From positions 1 to 64,000 of the forward strand of contig NZ_BCRM01000023.1 in NCBI RefSeq assembly GCF_001552595.1: 64,000 bases of DNA, written 5' to 3'. The notes beneath the pieces were generated by a model. That model did not search any database and was not told where the DNA came from. It saw only the letters and a list, made by a program, of their open reading frames with translations. This DNA comes from Rhodococcus erythropolis NBRC 15567 (GTDB lineage: Bacteria; Actinomycetota; Actinomycetes; Mycobacteriales; Mycobacteriaceae). Shown in pieces: positions 8,467 through 16,223 of this stretch. The translations under genes were made by a program, and so were the position numbers. Positions within the stretch are counted from its first letter, which is position 1. Each line of letters opens with the position of its first letter.

Positions 8467-9404
8467 GCATCACCGGTGCGGGCCCGACCCGCGTATGGGC
8501 AGAAGCCAACAGTTGGGACCATCCGAGTTGGACGGTCGCCGAACTCGAACGGGCGAAGGGTGGCCGAACCGTCTCGGTGGTGTTGCCCGCGCTCAACGAA
8601 GAGGACACCGTTGCTGCGGTGGTCGACACCATTCATCCGTTGCTCGGTGGTTTGGTCGACGAGCTGATCGTTCTCGATTCCGGTTCGACCGACCGTACCG
8701 CCGAGCGTGCTCGCGCGGCGGGGGCGACGGTGATCAGTCGTGAGAGCGCAGTCCCGTCCATCCCGCCGACCGCGGGCAAGGGTGAGGTGCTGTGGCGTTC
8801 GGTCGCCGCAACGACCGGCGATCTGATCGCATTCGTCGACTCCGATCTCATCAATCCCGATCCGGCGTTCGTGCCCAAACTGCTGGGGCCGCTGCTCACG
8901 GTGGACGGCATCCATCTGGTGAAGGGCTACTACCGCCGTCCGCTGCGCGTGAGCGGCACGGAGGACGCCAACGGCGGCGGACGAGTCACGGAATTGGTTG
9001 CGCGGCCCATGTTGGCTGCGCTGCGGCCCGAACTCACGTCGGTACTGCAACCATTGGGCGGTGAATACGCGGGCACCCGTGAGCTGCTGTCCGCTGTCCC
9101 GTTTGCGCCCGGCTACGGCGTCGAGATCGGCCTTCTGCTCGACACGTACGACACGTTGGGGCTGGCGGCGATCGGTCAGGTCAATCTCGGTGTGCGCAAG
9201 CATCGCAACCGGCCGCTCGCCGACCTCGGCGTGATGAGCCGGCAGATCATCGGAACGATGCTCCGGCGGTGCGGGATCGAGGATTCGGGTGCCGGGTTGA
9301 CCCAATTCCTCGTCGACGGCGATTCTTTCGTGCCCGAGACCACTGAGGTTTCGCTACTCGATCGACCCCCGATGAATTCGATAGTGCGCACCGCGGGGGT
9401 CTGA
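8463..9404 (+). CDS. gpgS: glucosyl-3-phosphoglycerate synthase
   Basis: GT81-family, GT-A-fold glycosyltransferase making glucosyl-3-phosphoglycerate from a nucleotide-glucose donor and 3-phosphoglycerate, the first step towards methylglucose lipopolysaccharides or glucosylglycerate. In the 313-residue protein, VVLPALNEEDTV opens the nucleotide-binding domain, the metal-binding DSD is at residues 126-128 (FVDSDLIN), and PLGGEYAG and RKHRNRPL lie in the acceptor region. The start overlaps folP2 (ATGA). The following DivIVA-like gene is 32 nt downstream. Confidence 0.92.
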   Translation: MSITGAGPTRVWAEANSWDHPSWTVAELERAKGGRTVSVVLPALNEEDTVAAVVDTIHPLLGGLVDELIVLDSGSTDRTAERARAAGATVISRESAVPSIPPTAGKGEVLWRSVAATTGDLIAFVDSDLINPDPAFVPKLLGPLLTVDGIHLVKGYYRRPLRVSGTEDANGGGRVTELVARPMLAALRPELTSVLQPLGGEYAGTRELLSAVPFAPGYGVEIGLLLDTYDTLGLAAIGQVNLGVRKHRNRPLADLGVMSRQIIGTMLRRCGIEDSGAGLTQFLVDGDSFVPETTEVSLLDRPPMNSIVRTAGV

Positions 9405-9436
9405 CCGCTCACACTCGGGTATGGGAGTATCGATTC

Positions 9437-9814
9437 ATGATGACGATCCTCCTGTACCTGATTGTCATGGCACTGGTCGGCGCGATGATCTTCCTCGCCG
9501 CCAGCGCTGTGTTCGGGCGCTCGGAAGAGCTGCCGCCGCTGCCTCCTGGCACGACGGCGACCGTACTCCCGGCAGAGGACGTCACCGGGGCGGATGTCGA
9601 CGCTCTTCGTTTTCAGCAGGTGTTGCGTGGATACAAGGCGAGTGAAGTGGATTGGGCCCTGCATCGCCTCGGGTTGGAAATCGATTCTCTGCGTGCGCAA
9701 CTGGGCCGTGACGAGAAGTCCGAGGTTCTGGTGAAGGCGGATGCTCCGGCCAAGGCCGAAGCAACGCGGGAGGCGCCTGAGACCGAATCCGAAGCGAAGG
9801 ATTCCCAGGGCTGA
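9437..9814 (+). CDS. membrane-anchored DivIVA-domain protein
   Basis: A 125-residue protein with one N-terminal transmembrane helix (about residues 3-27), a short linker and a C-terminal helix, FQQVLRGYKASEVDWALHRL, matching the membrane-binding/coiled-coil signature of DivIVA-like proteins. The last 25 residues are Glu/Lys/Ala-rich. DivIVA domains mark polar or septal curvature in actinobacteria; here a separate TM segment provides anchoring. It corresponds to mycobacterial Rv1209. The stop overlaps the ATG of tag by one base (TGATG). Confidence 0.8.
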   Translation: MMTILLYLIVMALVGAMIFLAASAVFGRSEELPPLPPGTTATVLPAEDVTGADVDALRFQQVLRGYKASEVDWALHRLGLEIDSLRAQLGRDEKSEVLVKADAPAKAEATREAPETESEAKDSQG

Positions 9815-10383
9815 TGGCAGACGGACTGGTTCGGTGCGGCTGGGTGGTCGAGACGCCCGGTGACTCGCTGTACCGCGACTATCACGACGAGGAGTGGGGG
9901 CGTCCGCTGCACGGGCGCGACGAACTGTTCGAACGGCTCGCCCTCGAAGCATTCCAATCGGGGCTTTCTTGGATCACGATTCTGCGCAAACGCGAGGCGT
10001 TCCGCGAAGCCTTCGACGGGTTCGATCCGGACAAGGTCGCAGCGTACGGAGTTGCGGATGTGGAGAGATTGCTCTCCGATGCCGCGATCGTCCGCAATCG
10101 CGCGAAGATCGAGGCGACGATTTCCAACGCCCGAGTGCTCGTGAATTCACCCGATCTGGACCTCGATTCGTTACTCTGGTCGTTCTCGCCGCCTCGACGC
10201 ACCAGACGACTGACATCAATTGCAGAGGTTCCGGCGGTCACTCCCGAGTCGACTGCCATGGCTAAGGAACTCAAGCGACGCGGGTTCAAGTTTGTGGGTC
10301 CTACCACGGCTTATGCGCTCATGCAGGCTACCGGAATGGTCGACGATCACGTGGCCGATTGCTGGGTTCCGGCGCAGGTGTGA
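9814..10383 (+). CDS. tag: DNA-3-methyladenine glycosylase I
   Basis: Base-excision repair enzyme removing 3-methyladenine from alkylated DNA. The 189-residue protein has the Tag-family N-terminus RCGWVV...YRDYHDEEWG, the LFERLALEAFQSGLSWITIL core and a C-terminal zinc-site region ending DDHVADC. The start is coupled to the DivIVA-like gene, which indicates co-transcription rather than a functional link. It corresponds to mycobacterial tagA. Confidence 0.93.
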   Translation: MADGLVRCGWVVETPGDSLYRDYHDEEWGRPLHGRDELFERLALEAFQSGLSWITILRKREAFREAFDGFDPDKVAAYGVADVERLLSDAAIVRNRAKIEATISNARVLVNSPDLDLDSLLWSFSPPRRTRRLTSIAEVPAVTPESTAMAKELKRRGFKFVGPTTAYALMQATGMVDDHVADCWVPAQV

Positions 10384-10534
10384 CGGTCGACTGAACACCC
10401 CTAAATGTGACTCAGATTCCCGGTTCCTGCATCCATAGGGAACAATGGAGGGTACGAGCCTCGCTGATTGTTGGCGGGGCGCACCGTTAGTCGAGGCGCA
10501 GAGCAATGCAGCGCAGATCTGGAGGGAGCAGAGG

Positions 10535-10702
10535 ATGGCGGCCATGAAGCCCCGGACCGGGGACGGTCCCCTCGAAGCAACCAAAGAGGGACGAGGAATC
10601 GTCATGCGGGTTCCACTCGAGGGTGGCGGACGCCTCGTCGTCGAGCTGACCCCGGATGAAGCTGCAGCGCTCGGTGTGGAACTCACGAACGTCACCAGCT
10701 AG
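10535..10702 (+). CDS. DUF3117 small conserved protein
   Basis: A 55-residue protein beginning MAAMKPRTGDGP and containing GRGIVMRVPLEGGGRLVVELTPDEA, the highly conserved DUF3117 core found across actinobacteria (Rv1211-like). The frame is open for 30 more codons upstream, but the GGAGGGAG ribosome-binding site 8 nt before this ATG and the family length decide the start. The function is unknown. It stands alone, with a strong hairpin downstream. Confidence 0.88.
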   Translation: MAAMKPRTGDGPLEATKEGRGIVMRVPLEGGGRLVVELTPDEAAALGVELTNVTS

Positions 10703-10748
10703 TCGGGTCCAGGTTGTAGCAGTACGAACAACAGCACGTGATTGCACG

Positions 10749-10780
10749 CAGGCTCCGTATCCGTTTCGGTACGGGGCCTG
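10749..10780 (+). terminator. hairpin terminator after DUF3117 gene
   Basis: caggctccgta (10749-10759) pairs with tacggggcctg (10770-10780), 10 of 11 positions plus one G-T wobble. An inner ccg/cgg step follows, around a ttt loop. There is no U-tract, as is usual for GC-rich actinobacterial terminators. Confidence 0.65.
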
Positions 10781-10817
10781 AAGTGTGCGCACCGCCGGTA
10801 GCCGAAAGGACGGATCA

Positions 10818-11657
10818 ATGCTTGCCGCCGTGGTCGATCTTCTGTCCTGCCCGCAGTGCGCTGCTGAGTTGGAATTGGTGGACGGCGCCGCCGAGTGCGA
10901 TCGCGGACATCGATTCGACGTGGCTCGCCAGGGTTACGTGAGCCTGATCAGTGGCGGTGCCACGAAGTTCACCGGCGACAGTGCCGAGATGATCGCCGCG
11001 CGTGCACGACTTCTCGGCGCCGGCCACTTCGGCCCGCTGATGGATGCCGTTTCCCGGGCCTGCGCGACGACGGCAGGGGCGGATCCTGCGCGGATCGTCG
11101 AAATCGGTGCAGGCACAGGACAATACCTCGCACACGTCGTGGATTCGCTGCCTGATTCTCGGGCAATAGCCTTGGACGTGTCCAAGTTCGCGGCACGGCG
11201 AGCGGCGAAGATCCACGAAAGGATCGGCTCGATCGTCGCGGACGTCTGGCAACCACTTCCGATTCGAGACGGAGTGCTCTCCCACGTGCTCTGTGTGTTC
11301 GCTCCACGCAACGGTCCGCAGTCCCATCGAGTTCTCGCCGATGACGGCGTTCTGGTGGTCCTGACGCCCACCGACAGGCATCTGCGCGAGCTGATCGACA
11401 TTCTCGAGATGGTCAAGGTCGACGATCGCAAGGTGGAACGTCTCGAATCGTCGATGGCCGGCTTGTTCGAGCGCGTGAGCAGCGACGAGGTCGAGTTCAC
11501 GATGTCACTCTCACACCAGGACGTCCTCGACTTGGTGGGGATGGGACCGTCGGCGAGGCACCTGACGCCCGCCGATCTGGCTGCCGCCGTGGCGAAGCTG
11601 CCGCAGCCGAGCACCGTCACCGCGTCGGCGACGGTCTCGACCTATCGCAAGATCTGA
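10818..11657 (+). CDS. rlmA: 23S rRNA (guanine-N1)-methyltransferase, RlmA type
   Basis: A 279-residue SAM-dependent methyltransferase. The N-terminal zinc finger CPQC...CDRGH (residues about 12-34) and the SAM-binding VEIGAGTGQYLAHV motif identify the RlmA family, which methylates G745 or G748 in 23S rRNA helix 35; some members affect tylosin-type macrolide resistance. The ATG at 10818 is chosen over an earlier in-frame start because GAAAGGA lies 7 nt upstream and the protein then begins directly before the zinc finger. The stop is 6 bp from the convergent glgA stop. Confidence 0.88.
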   Translation: MLAAVVDLLSCPQCAAELELVDGAAECDRGHRFDVARQGYVSLISGGATKFTGDSAEMIAARARLLGAGHFGPLMDAVSRACATTAGADPARIVEIGAGTGQYLAHVVDSLPDSRAIALDVSKFAARRAAKIHERIGSIVADVWQPLPIRDGVLSHVLCVFAPRNGPQSHRVLADDGVLVVLTPTDRHLRELIDILEMVKVDDRKVERLESSMAGLFERVSSDEVEFTMSLSHQDVLDLVGMGPSARHLTPADLAAAVAKLPQPSTVTASATVSTYRKI

Positions 11658-11663
11658 CGCGGA

Positions 11664-12836
11664 TCAGCGTCTCGTGACGGCGTCCGCGTAGACCTCGAGC
11701 GTCTGCTTGGCGATTTCGGCCCAGGAGAACTCGTCGATAGCACGGATTCTGCCCGCACGACCCATCGCGTCGGCGCCTTCTCGGTCGGCGACAACGGCAT
11801 TGACGGTGGCAGCGAGTGATTCCTCGAATGCGTTCGGCTCGTAGGCGTTGTAGTGCACGAGTCGACCGGTGACGCCGTCGGCGACCACCTCGGGGATACC
11901 GCCGACATCGGAAGCGACCACGGCGGTCTCACACGCCATGGCTTCGAGATTGACGATTCCGAGGGGCTCGTACACCGAAGGACAGACGAATACCGTTGCT
12001 GCCGAGAGTATTTCCCTGATCTGCTCGGTCGGGAGCATCTCGCGCACCCAGTAGACATTGCCCCGATGTCCGGCGAGTTCGGCCACTGCCTTCTCCGTTT
12101 CGGCGGCGATCTCCGGCGTATCGGGAGCGCCGGCGCACAGCACGAGCTGAATCTCCGGGTCGAAGTGGTGTGCTGCCGCGACGAGGTGCCCGACGCCCTT
12201 CTGCCTCGTGATCCGTCCGACAAAGGCCACGATGGGTTTTGCGGGGTCGACGCCGATCGACGCGAGTGCGGACGGCGCTCCCGGCGCAGATCCCCCGGGA
12301 TGCCATACCTCGGTGTCGATTCCGTTGCGCACTACGTGAACGCGACTCGGATCGACGGCGGGGTACGCGTCGAGGACGTCGAGTCGCATACCTGAACTGA
12401 CGGCGATGATCGCGTCTGCGTGCTCGACGGCGTTGCGTTCGGACCACGACGAGATCCGATAGCCGCCGCCTAGCTGTTCGGCCTTCCACGGGCGTCTGGG
12501 CTCGAGTGAGTGCGCGGTGAGGATGTGCGGCACGTCGTAGAGAGCCGACGCGAGATGTCCGGCCAGTCCGGTGTACCAGGTGTGGGAGTGGACGATGTCG
12601 ACACCGGCCGCGGCGTCCGCCATCCGCAACTCGGTGGAGAGCGTCGTCAAGGCTGGGTTGGATCCGGCGAGAGCGGGGTCGGGAGAGTGGACGATCGCGC
12701 CTTCGCGCGGGGCGCCCATGCAGTGCACGTCGACCTCGCACAACCGCTTCATCTGAGCGACGAGCTCGGTTACGTGTACTCCTGCACCGCCGTAGATCTC
12801 CGGCGGGTATTCCTTGGTCATCATTGCGACTCGCAC
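11664..12836 (-). CDS. glgA: GT4-family alpha-glucan/maltose-1-phosphate synthase (GlgA/GlgM)
   Basis: A 390-residue GT-B glycosyltransferase. The N-terminal MTKEYPPEIYGGAGVHV binds the donor; the C-terminal half has AFVGRITRQKGV, and VCPSVYEPLGIVNLEAMACETAVVASD carries the E-x7-E donor-ribose motif. Homologues of mycobacterial Rv1212c join ADP-glucose to glucose-1-phosphate to make maltose-1-phosphate for the GlgE pathway. The start is GTG, 6 nt after a -10-like TAGGTT, so the mRNA is probably leaderless. Divergent glgC supplies ADP-glucose. Confidence 0.92.
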   Translation of the reverse strand: MRVAMMTKEYPPEIYGGAGVHVTELVAQMKRLCEVDVHCMGAPREGAIVHSPDPALAGSNPALTTLSTELRMADAAAGVDIVHSHTWYTGLAGHLASALYDVPHILTAHSLEPRRPWKAEQLGGGYRISSWSERNAVEHADAIIAVSSGMRLDVLDAYPAVDPSRVHVVRNGIDTEVWHPGGSAPGAPSALASIGVDPAKPIVAFVGRITRQKGVGHLVAAAHHFDPEIQLVLCAGAPDTPEIAAETEKAVAELAGHRGNVYWVREMLPTEQIREILSAATVFVCPSVYEPLGIVNLEAMACETAVVASDVGGIPEVVADGVTGRLVHYNAYEPNAFEESLAATVNAVVADREGADAMGRAGRIRAIDEFSWAEIAKQTLEVYADAVTRR

Positions 12837-12842
12837 GCGCTA

Positions 12843-12848
12843 AACCTA
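12843..12848 (-). promoter_or_regulatory. -10 element of glgA (leaderless)
   Basis: TAGGTT on the minus strand is followed by 6 nt and then the glgA GTG. The identical element and spacing occur on the other strand at glgC. Confidence 0.6.
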
Positions 12849-12956
12849 ACCGCCCGTGGTCGATCCGGCTACCGATCGCGTTATCCCCGACCGTTCGGAG
12901 GGGGACACGATCGGACCTCTCGGACTGCTTCGCTAGCGGGAGTTCACCAGTGCGGA

Positions 12957-12962
12957 TAGGTT
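12957..12962 (+). promoter_or_regulatory. -10 element of glgC (leaderless)
   Basis: TAGGTT is followed by 6 nt and then the glgC GTG, mirroring glgA. The 132-bp divergent region therefore ends in two identical leaderless promoters. Confidence 0.6.
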
Positions 12963-12968
12963 AGCGGT

Positions 12969-14183
12969 GTGAGAAGCCAGCCGCATGTGCTTGGAATCGT
13001 GCTCGCCGGGGGCGAGGGCAAACGCTTGTATCCGCTGACCGCGGACAGAGCGAAGCCCGCAGTGCCCTTCGGAGGTGCATATCGACTTATCGACTTCGTG
13101 TTGAGCAACCTTGTCAACGCGGGATATCTGCGTATTTGTGTGTTGACGCAATACAAGTCACATTCACTCGACCGTCACATTTCGCAGACGTGGCGATTGT
13201 CCGGGTTCGCGGGTGAGTACATCACTCCGGTCCCGGCCCAGCAGCGGCTCGGGCCGCGCTGGTACACCGGCAGTGCCGACGCAATCCTGCAGTCGCTCAA
13301 TCTCGTTTACGACGAGGACCCCGAGTACATCGTGGTTTTCGGTGCCGACCACGTGTACCGGATGGATCCGGAACAGATGGTGCAGCACCACATCGAATCC
13401 GGGGCAGGCGTGACGGTCGCGGGTATTCGTGTACCGCGAAGTGAGGCTTTCGCTTTCGGCTGCATCGACAGTGACGAGTCCGGACGCATCACGCAGTTCC
13501 TGGAAAAGCCCGCCCATCCTCCCGGGACACCGGACGACCCAAATTCCACGTTCGCGTCCATGGGTAACTATGTGTTCACCACCAAGGTGCTCGTGGACGC
13601 CATCCGCGCTGATTCCGAGAACTCCGATTCCGACCACGACATGGGCGGAGACATCATTCCCGCCTTGGTCGCGGCGGGTGAGGCGTCGGTCTACGACTTC
13701 AAGGACAACGTCGTTCCCGGCGCCACCGATCGAGACCGCGGTTACTGGCGTGACGTCGGTACCCTCGACGCCTTCTACGACGCTCACATGGACCTCGTGT
13801 CGGTGCACCCGATCTTCAATCTCTACAACCGTCGCTGGCCCATCCGCGGCGCCACCGAGAATCTCGCGCCCGCCAAGTTCGTGAAGGGCGGACTCGCTCA
13901 GGAATCAGTGGTCGGTGCGGGGTCGATCCTGTCCGCGGCGACCGTGCGCAATTCGGTACTCAGTTCCAACGTGATGATCGAGGACGGTGCGACCGTCGAG
14001 GGCAGCGTGCTGATGCCGGGTGTGCGCATCGGCAAGGGCGCCGTCGTGCGGCGCGCGATCCTCGACAAGAACGTCGTGGTCGGTGACGGCGAAATCATCG
14101 GCGTCGATCTCGAACGTGACCGCGAACGATTTGCCGTCAGTCAGGGTGGCGTCGTCGCCATCGGTAAGGGCGTCTGGATCTAG
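12969..14183 (+). CDS. glgC: glucose-1-phosphate adenylyltransferase
   Basis: Makes ADP-glucose from glucose-1-phosphate and ATP for glycogen and capsular alpha-glucan. In the 404-residue protein, the nucleotidyltransferase signature [28 protein letters not shown] appears near the N-terminus in pieces. [18 protein letters not shown] is in the middle, and a C-terminal left-handed beta-helix carries the regulatory sites. The GTG start is leaderless. The TAG stop lies in a CTAG palindrome shared with the convergent methyltransferase. It corresponds to Rv1213. Confidence 0.95.
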   Translation: MRSQPHVLGIVLAGGEGKRLYPLTADRAKPAVPFGGAYRLIDFVLSNLVNAGYLRICVLTQYKSHSLDRHISQTWRLSGFAGEYITPVPAQQRLGPRWYTGSADAILQSLNLVYDEDPEYIVVFGADHVYRMDPEQMVQHHIESGAGVTVAGIRVPRSEAFAFGCIDSDESGRITQFLEKPAHPPGTPDDPNSTFASMGNYVFTTKVLVDAIRADSENSDSDHDMGGDIIPALVAAGEASVYDFKDNVVPGATDRDRGYWRDVGTLDAFYDAHMDLVSVHPIFNLYNRRWPIRGATENLAPAKFVKGGLAQESVVGAGSILSAATVRNSVLSSNVMIEDGATVEGSVLMPGVRIGKGAVVRRAILDKNVVVGDGEIIGVDLERDRERFAVSQGGVVAIGKGVWI

Positions 14184-14815
14184 AGCTTGCTCGCGCAGAG
14201 GAGGCCGTCGCCGAGGGGGAGGAGGACACGAATGAGTCGCTCGTCCTCGGTCACGGCCTTTGCTGCTTCTCGGACCGCAACCGTTGTCGCGTCGCGAGCG
14301 GAGCTGTCGGCAACGCGGCCGTCGGCCAGGGCGTTGTGCAGAACGATGACACCGCCGGAGCGCAGCAGGCGGACACCTTCGCGGACGTAGTGGGGGTGGT
14401 CGATCGCGGCGCAGTCGACGAACACCAGGTCGTAGCCGCCGTCTGCGAGCCGGGGAAGTACGTCGAGAGCCCGTCCGTTGATCAGGCGAGTGCGTGCCGG
14501 AGCGATTCCGCTTTCGCGGAAGGTCAGCTTGGCCGCCCGCTGGTGTTCGGGTTCACTGTCGATCGTGGTCAGGACGCCGTCGTCGCGCATTCCGTGCAGA
14601 AGCCACAGGCTGCTCACGCCGGCTCCGGTACCCACCTCGACGGCCGTCTTCGCGTCGAGCATCCTCGCGAACATCGCGAGCGTCGCACCGACGGCGGGCG
14701 TCACCGGATGGGCTCCGAGATCCAGCGCTCGATCTCGCGCCGCGGTCAAAATCTCGTCCTCGGAAACAACGTCCTCGACGTGGCGGAGTATCTGTTCGGC
14801 GTGGGTCACGCTCAT
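14180..14815 (-). CDS. SAM-dependent O-methyltransferase (class I, COMT-like)
   Basis: A 211-residue protein with the SAM-binding [16 protein letters not shown] motif, the DLVFVDC metal/acidic motif and [17 protein letters not shown], as in the Methyltransf_3 / bacterial catechol-O-methyltransferase-like family (Rv1220c-type). The ATG (MSVTHAEQ) is preferred over a start 11 codons upstream on family alignment. It lies back-to-back with sigE as in mycobacteria. The acceptor is unknown. The stop codon overlaps that of glgC. Confidence 0.85.
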   Translation of the reverse strand: MSVTHAEQILRHVEDVVSEDEILTAARDRALDLGAHPVTPAVGATLAMFARMLDAKTAVEVGTGAGVSSLWLLHGMRDDGVLTTIDSEPEHQRAAKLTFRESGIAPARTRLINGRALDVLPRLADGGYDLVFVDCAAIDHPHYVREGVRLLRSGGVIVLHNALADGRVADSSARDATTVAVREAAKAVTEDERLIRVLLPLGDGLLCASKL

Positions 14816-14868
14816 GAGGTTATCGGGCGGTTCGGATTGTCGCTGCAAGGCGCGCAGTCACCAGGATT

Positions 14869-14885
14869 CTCAGGAATCCCTCAGG
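14869..14885 (+). promoter_or_regulatory. MprA-box-like direct repeat upstream of sigE
   Basis: CTCAGG occurs at 14869-14874 and 14880-14885, an 11-bp period, 36-52 bp before the first sigE start. In M. tuberculosis the response regulator MprA binds loosely conserved direct repeats of this kind upstream of sigE. The match is by eye. Confidence 0.45.
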
Positions 14886-14920
14886 CTCCTCATATGGCGT
14901 GCACACCGCGATGAGAAAAG

Positions 14921-15742
14921 GTGTATACATCGCCGGATCGAAGATCGCACGGCGGTATCGATTTTTACCAAGTTGGTCTTTCGCAGCTCGGTGATCGGGA
15001 ACAAATCACAGCAACGGCTGGTTCTCCCGAATATCGCGCATTACGTGATTCGGACAACGCGGTGATCGAACTACGCGATCCCGAGCAGGAGGATCAACTT
15101 ATTTACCAGGTCAACGACGAGCCTCGCCCTCGAGAGTCGGAAGTTTTGACGACGGAATCGGCTGTGGATTCCGAATTGATCGGCACTGCTGTGTTCGATG
15201 CAACTGGTGAGAAGTCCTCCATGCCGTCTTGGGACGAACTCGTGCGTCAGCACGGTGACCGGGTGTACCGCCTGGCCTACCGGTTGTCAGGCGATGCCCA
15301 GGACGCCGAGGACTTGACGCAGGACACCTTCATTCGGGTGTTCCGCTCGCTCTCCGATTATCAGCCCGGAACTTTCGAGGGCTGGCTGCACCGCATCACC
15401 ACAAACCTGTTCCTCGACATGGTTCGCCGACGCAACCGTATCCGTATGGAAGCGCTGCCCGAGGACTACGACCGCGTTCCCTCGCCCGGTCCGGACCCCG
15501 AGCAGATCTACCACGACGCGCGCCTCGACGCAGGTCTGCAGGCCGCACTCGACTCACTCGCACCTGAATTTCGCGCCGCTGTTGTGCTCTGTGACATCGA
15601 AGGTCTGTCGTACGAGGAAATCGGTGCCACACTGGGAGTGAAGCTCGGAACGGTTCGTAGCCGTATCCATCGTGGGCGACAGGCGATTCGTGATCATCTG
15701 GCAGCGCAGCGCGCAGCCGAATCCGAACTCGTCGGTTTCTGA
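14921..15742 (+). CDS. sigE: ECF RNA polymerase sigma factor SigE
   Basis: Extracytoplasmic-function sigma factor for envelope and surface stress. Region 2 starts at [22 protein letters not shown] in pieces and includes [14 protein letters not shown]. Region 4 contains [20 protein letters not shown] and [10 protein letters not shown] (helix-turn-helix). With GTG 14921 the protein has 273 residues; an in-frame GTG at 15062 would give 226. The first ~90 residues are variable and the region from [12 protein letters not shown] onwards is conserved, so the true start is uncertain. A GGAAC...GTT ECF-type promoter lies inside the long form. The rseA gene follows. Confidence 0.95.
   Translation: MYTSPDRRSHGGIDFYQVGLSQLGDREQITATAGSPEYRALRDSDNAVIELRDPEQEDQLIYQVNDEPRPRESEVLTTESAVDSELIGTAVFDATGEKSSMPSWDELVRQHGDRVYRLAYRLSGDAQDAEDLTQDTFIRVFRSLSDYQPGTFEGWLHRITTNLFLDMVRRRNRIRMEALPEDYDRVPSPGPDPEQIYHDARLDAGLQAALDSLAPEFRAAVVLCDIEGLSYEEIGATLGVKLGTVRSRIHRGRQAIRDHLAAQRAAESELVGF
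14998..15023 (+). promoter_or_regulatory. ECF-type promoter inside sigE 5' region
   Basis: GGAAC (14998-15002) and GTT (15021-15023) are separated by 18 bp, matching the -35/-10 pattern used by SigE/SigH-class sigma factors. A transcript from here would use the GTG at 15062 or later, giving a shorter SigE. Confidence 0.4.
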
Positions 15743-15794
15743 CGGTCGGGTTCGAGCTACAGAGCGGGACGTGGTCAATCACCTGGAGGGACGA

Positions 15795-16154
15795 ATGACG
15801 GAGGCGCGGGCACATCGCCAGTTCGGTTCGACCGAACATCTGGCCAGCGAGGCAATCGCTGCCTACGTCGACGGAGAACTCCGAATGCAGGCCTACTTGC
15901 GGGCCTCGCATCACATCTCGATCTGCGCCGAGTGCGCTGCGGCCGTCGATGCTCAGCAGCAGGCACGTGGTGCGCTGCGTCGAAGCGGCGAGATGACGAT
16001 GCCGTTGTCCCTGGTGGGACTTCTCAGTCAGATTCCCTCGTGCAACAGTCCGACCACCGGACCCAATTCGGAAAACGCCGACGGTTCCGTCGGCAACCAG
16101 CCCGCAGGCTTTTCCACCATCAGCAAGCGGTTGTCCCGTCGCTGGCGCAAATGA
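15795..16154 (+). CDS. rseA: anti-sigma-E factor RseA
   Basis: A 119-residue zinc-associated anti-sigma factor (ZAS) that binds and silences SigE. The motif H40-x3-C44-x2-C47 (HHISICAEC) follows the EAIAAYVDGELRMQAYLRA helix. The CTGGAGGG ribosome-binding site 5-12 nt upstream selects this ATG, though GTG 15771 is also in frame. No transmembrane helix is seen, as for mycobacterial RseA. The C-terminus RWRK is duplicated in frame after the stop by a 24-bp tandem repeat. Confidence 0.92.
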   Translation: MTEARAHRQFGSTEHLASEAIAAYVDGELRMQAYLRASHHISICAECAAAVDAQQQARGALRRSGEMTMPLSLVGLLSQIPSCNSPTTGPNSENADGSVGNQPAGFSTISKRLSRRWRK

Positions 16155-16187
16155 CACCGCGCGCGCTGGCGCAAATGACGCCGCGCG
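16140..16187 (+). repeat. 24-bp tandem duplication spanning the rseA stop
   Basis: Two adjacent 24-bp copies (16140-16163 and 16164-16187) differ at one base. Each encodes the end RWRK plus TGA, so the second stop (16176-16178) is in frame with the first: RWRK-stop-HRARWRK-stop. No other base of the second unit differs. Confidence 0.9.
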
Positions 16188-16192
16188 CCAGC
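16165..16192 (+). other. stem-loop between rseA and htrA
   Basis: gctggcgc (16165-16172) pairs perfectly with gcgccagc (16185-16192) around a 12-nt loop. It is built from the second copy of the rseA tail repeat, and could act as an attenuator or mRNA-processing site ahead of htrA. Confidence 0.4.
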
Positions 16193-16223
16193 TTCCCGGC
16201 ACGGATCAGTGATACTGGACAAC

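Noticed and set aside
10685..10741. Possible in-frame repeat TNVTS-stop / TNNST-stop after DUF3117
   Set aside because: Only 6 identical bases at a 39-bp spacing; likely chance.
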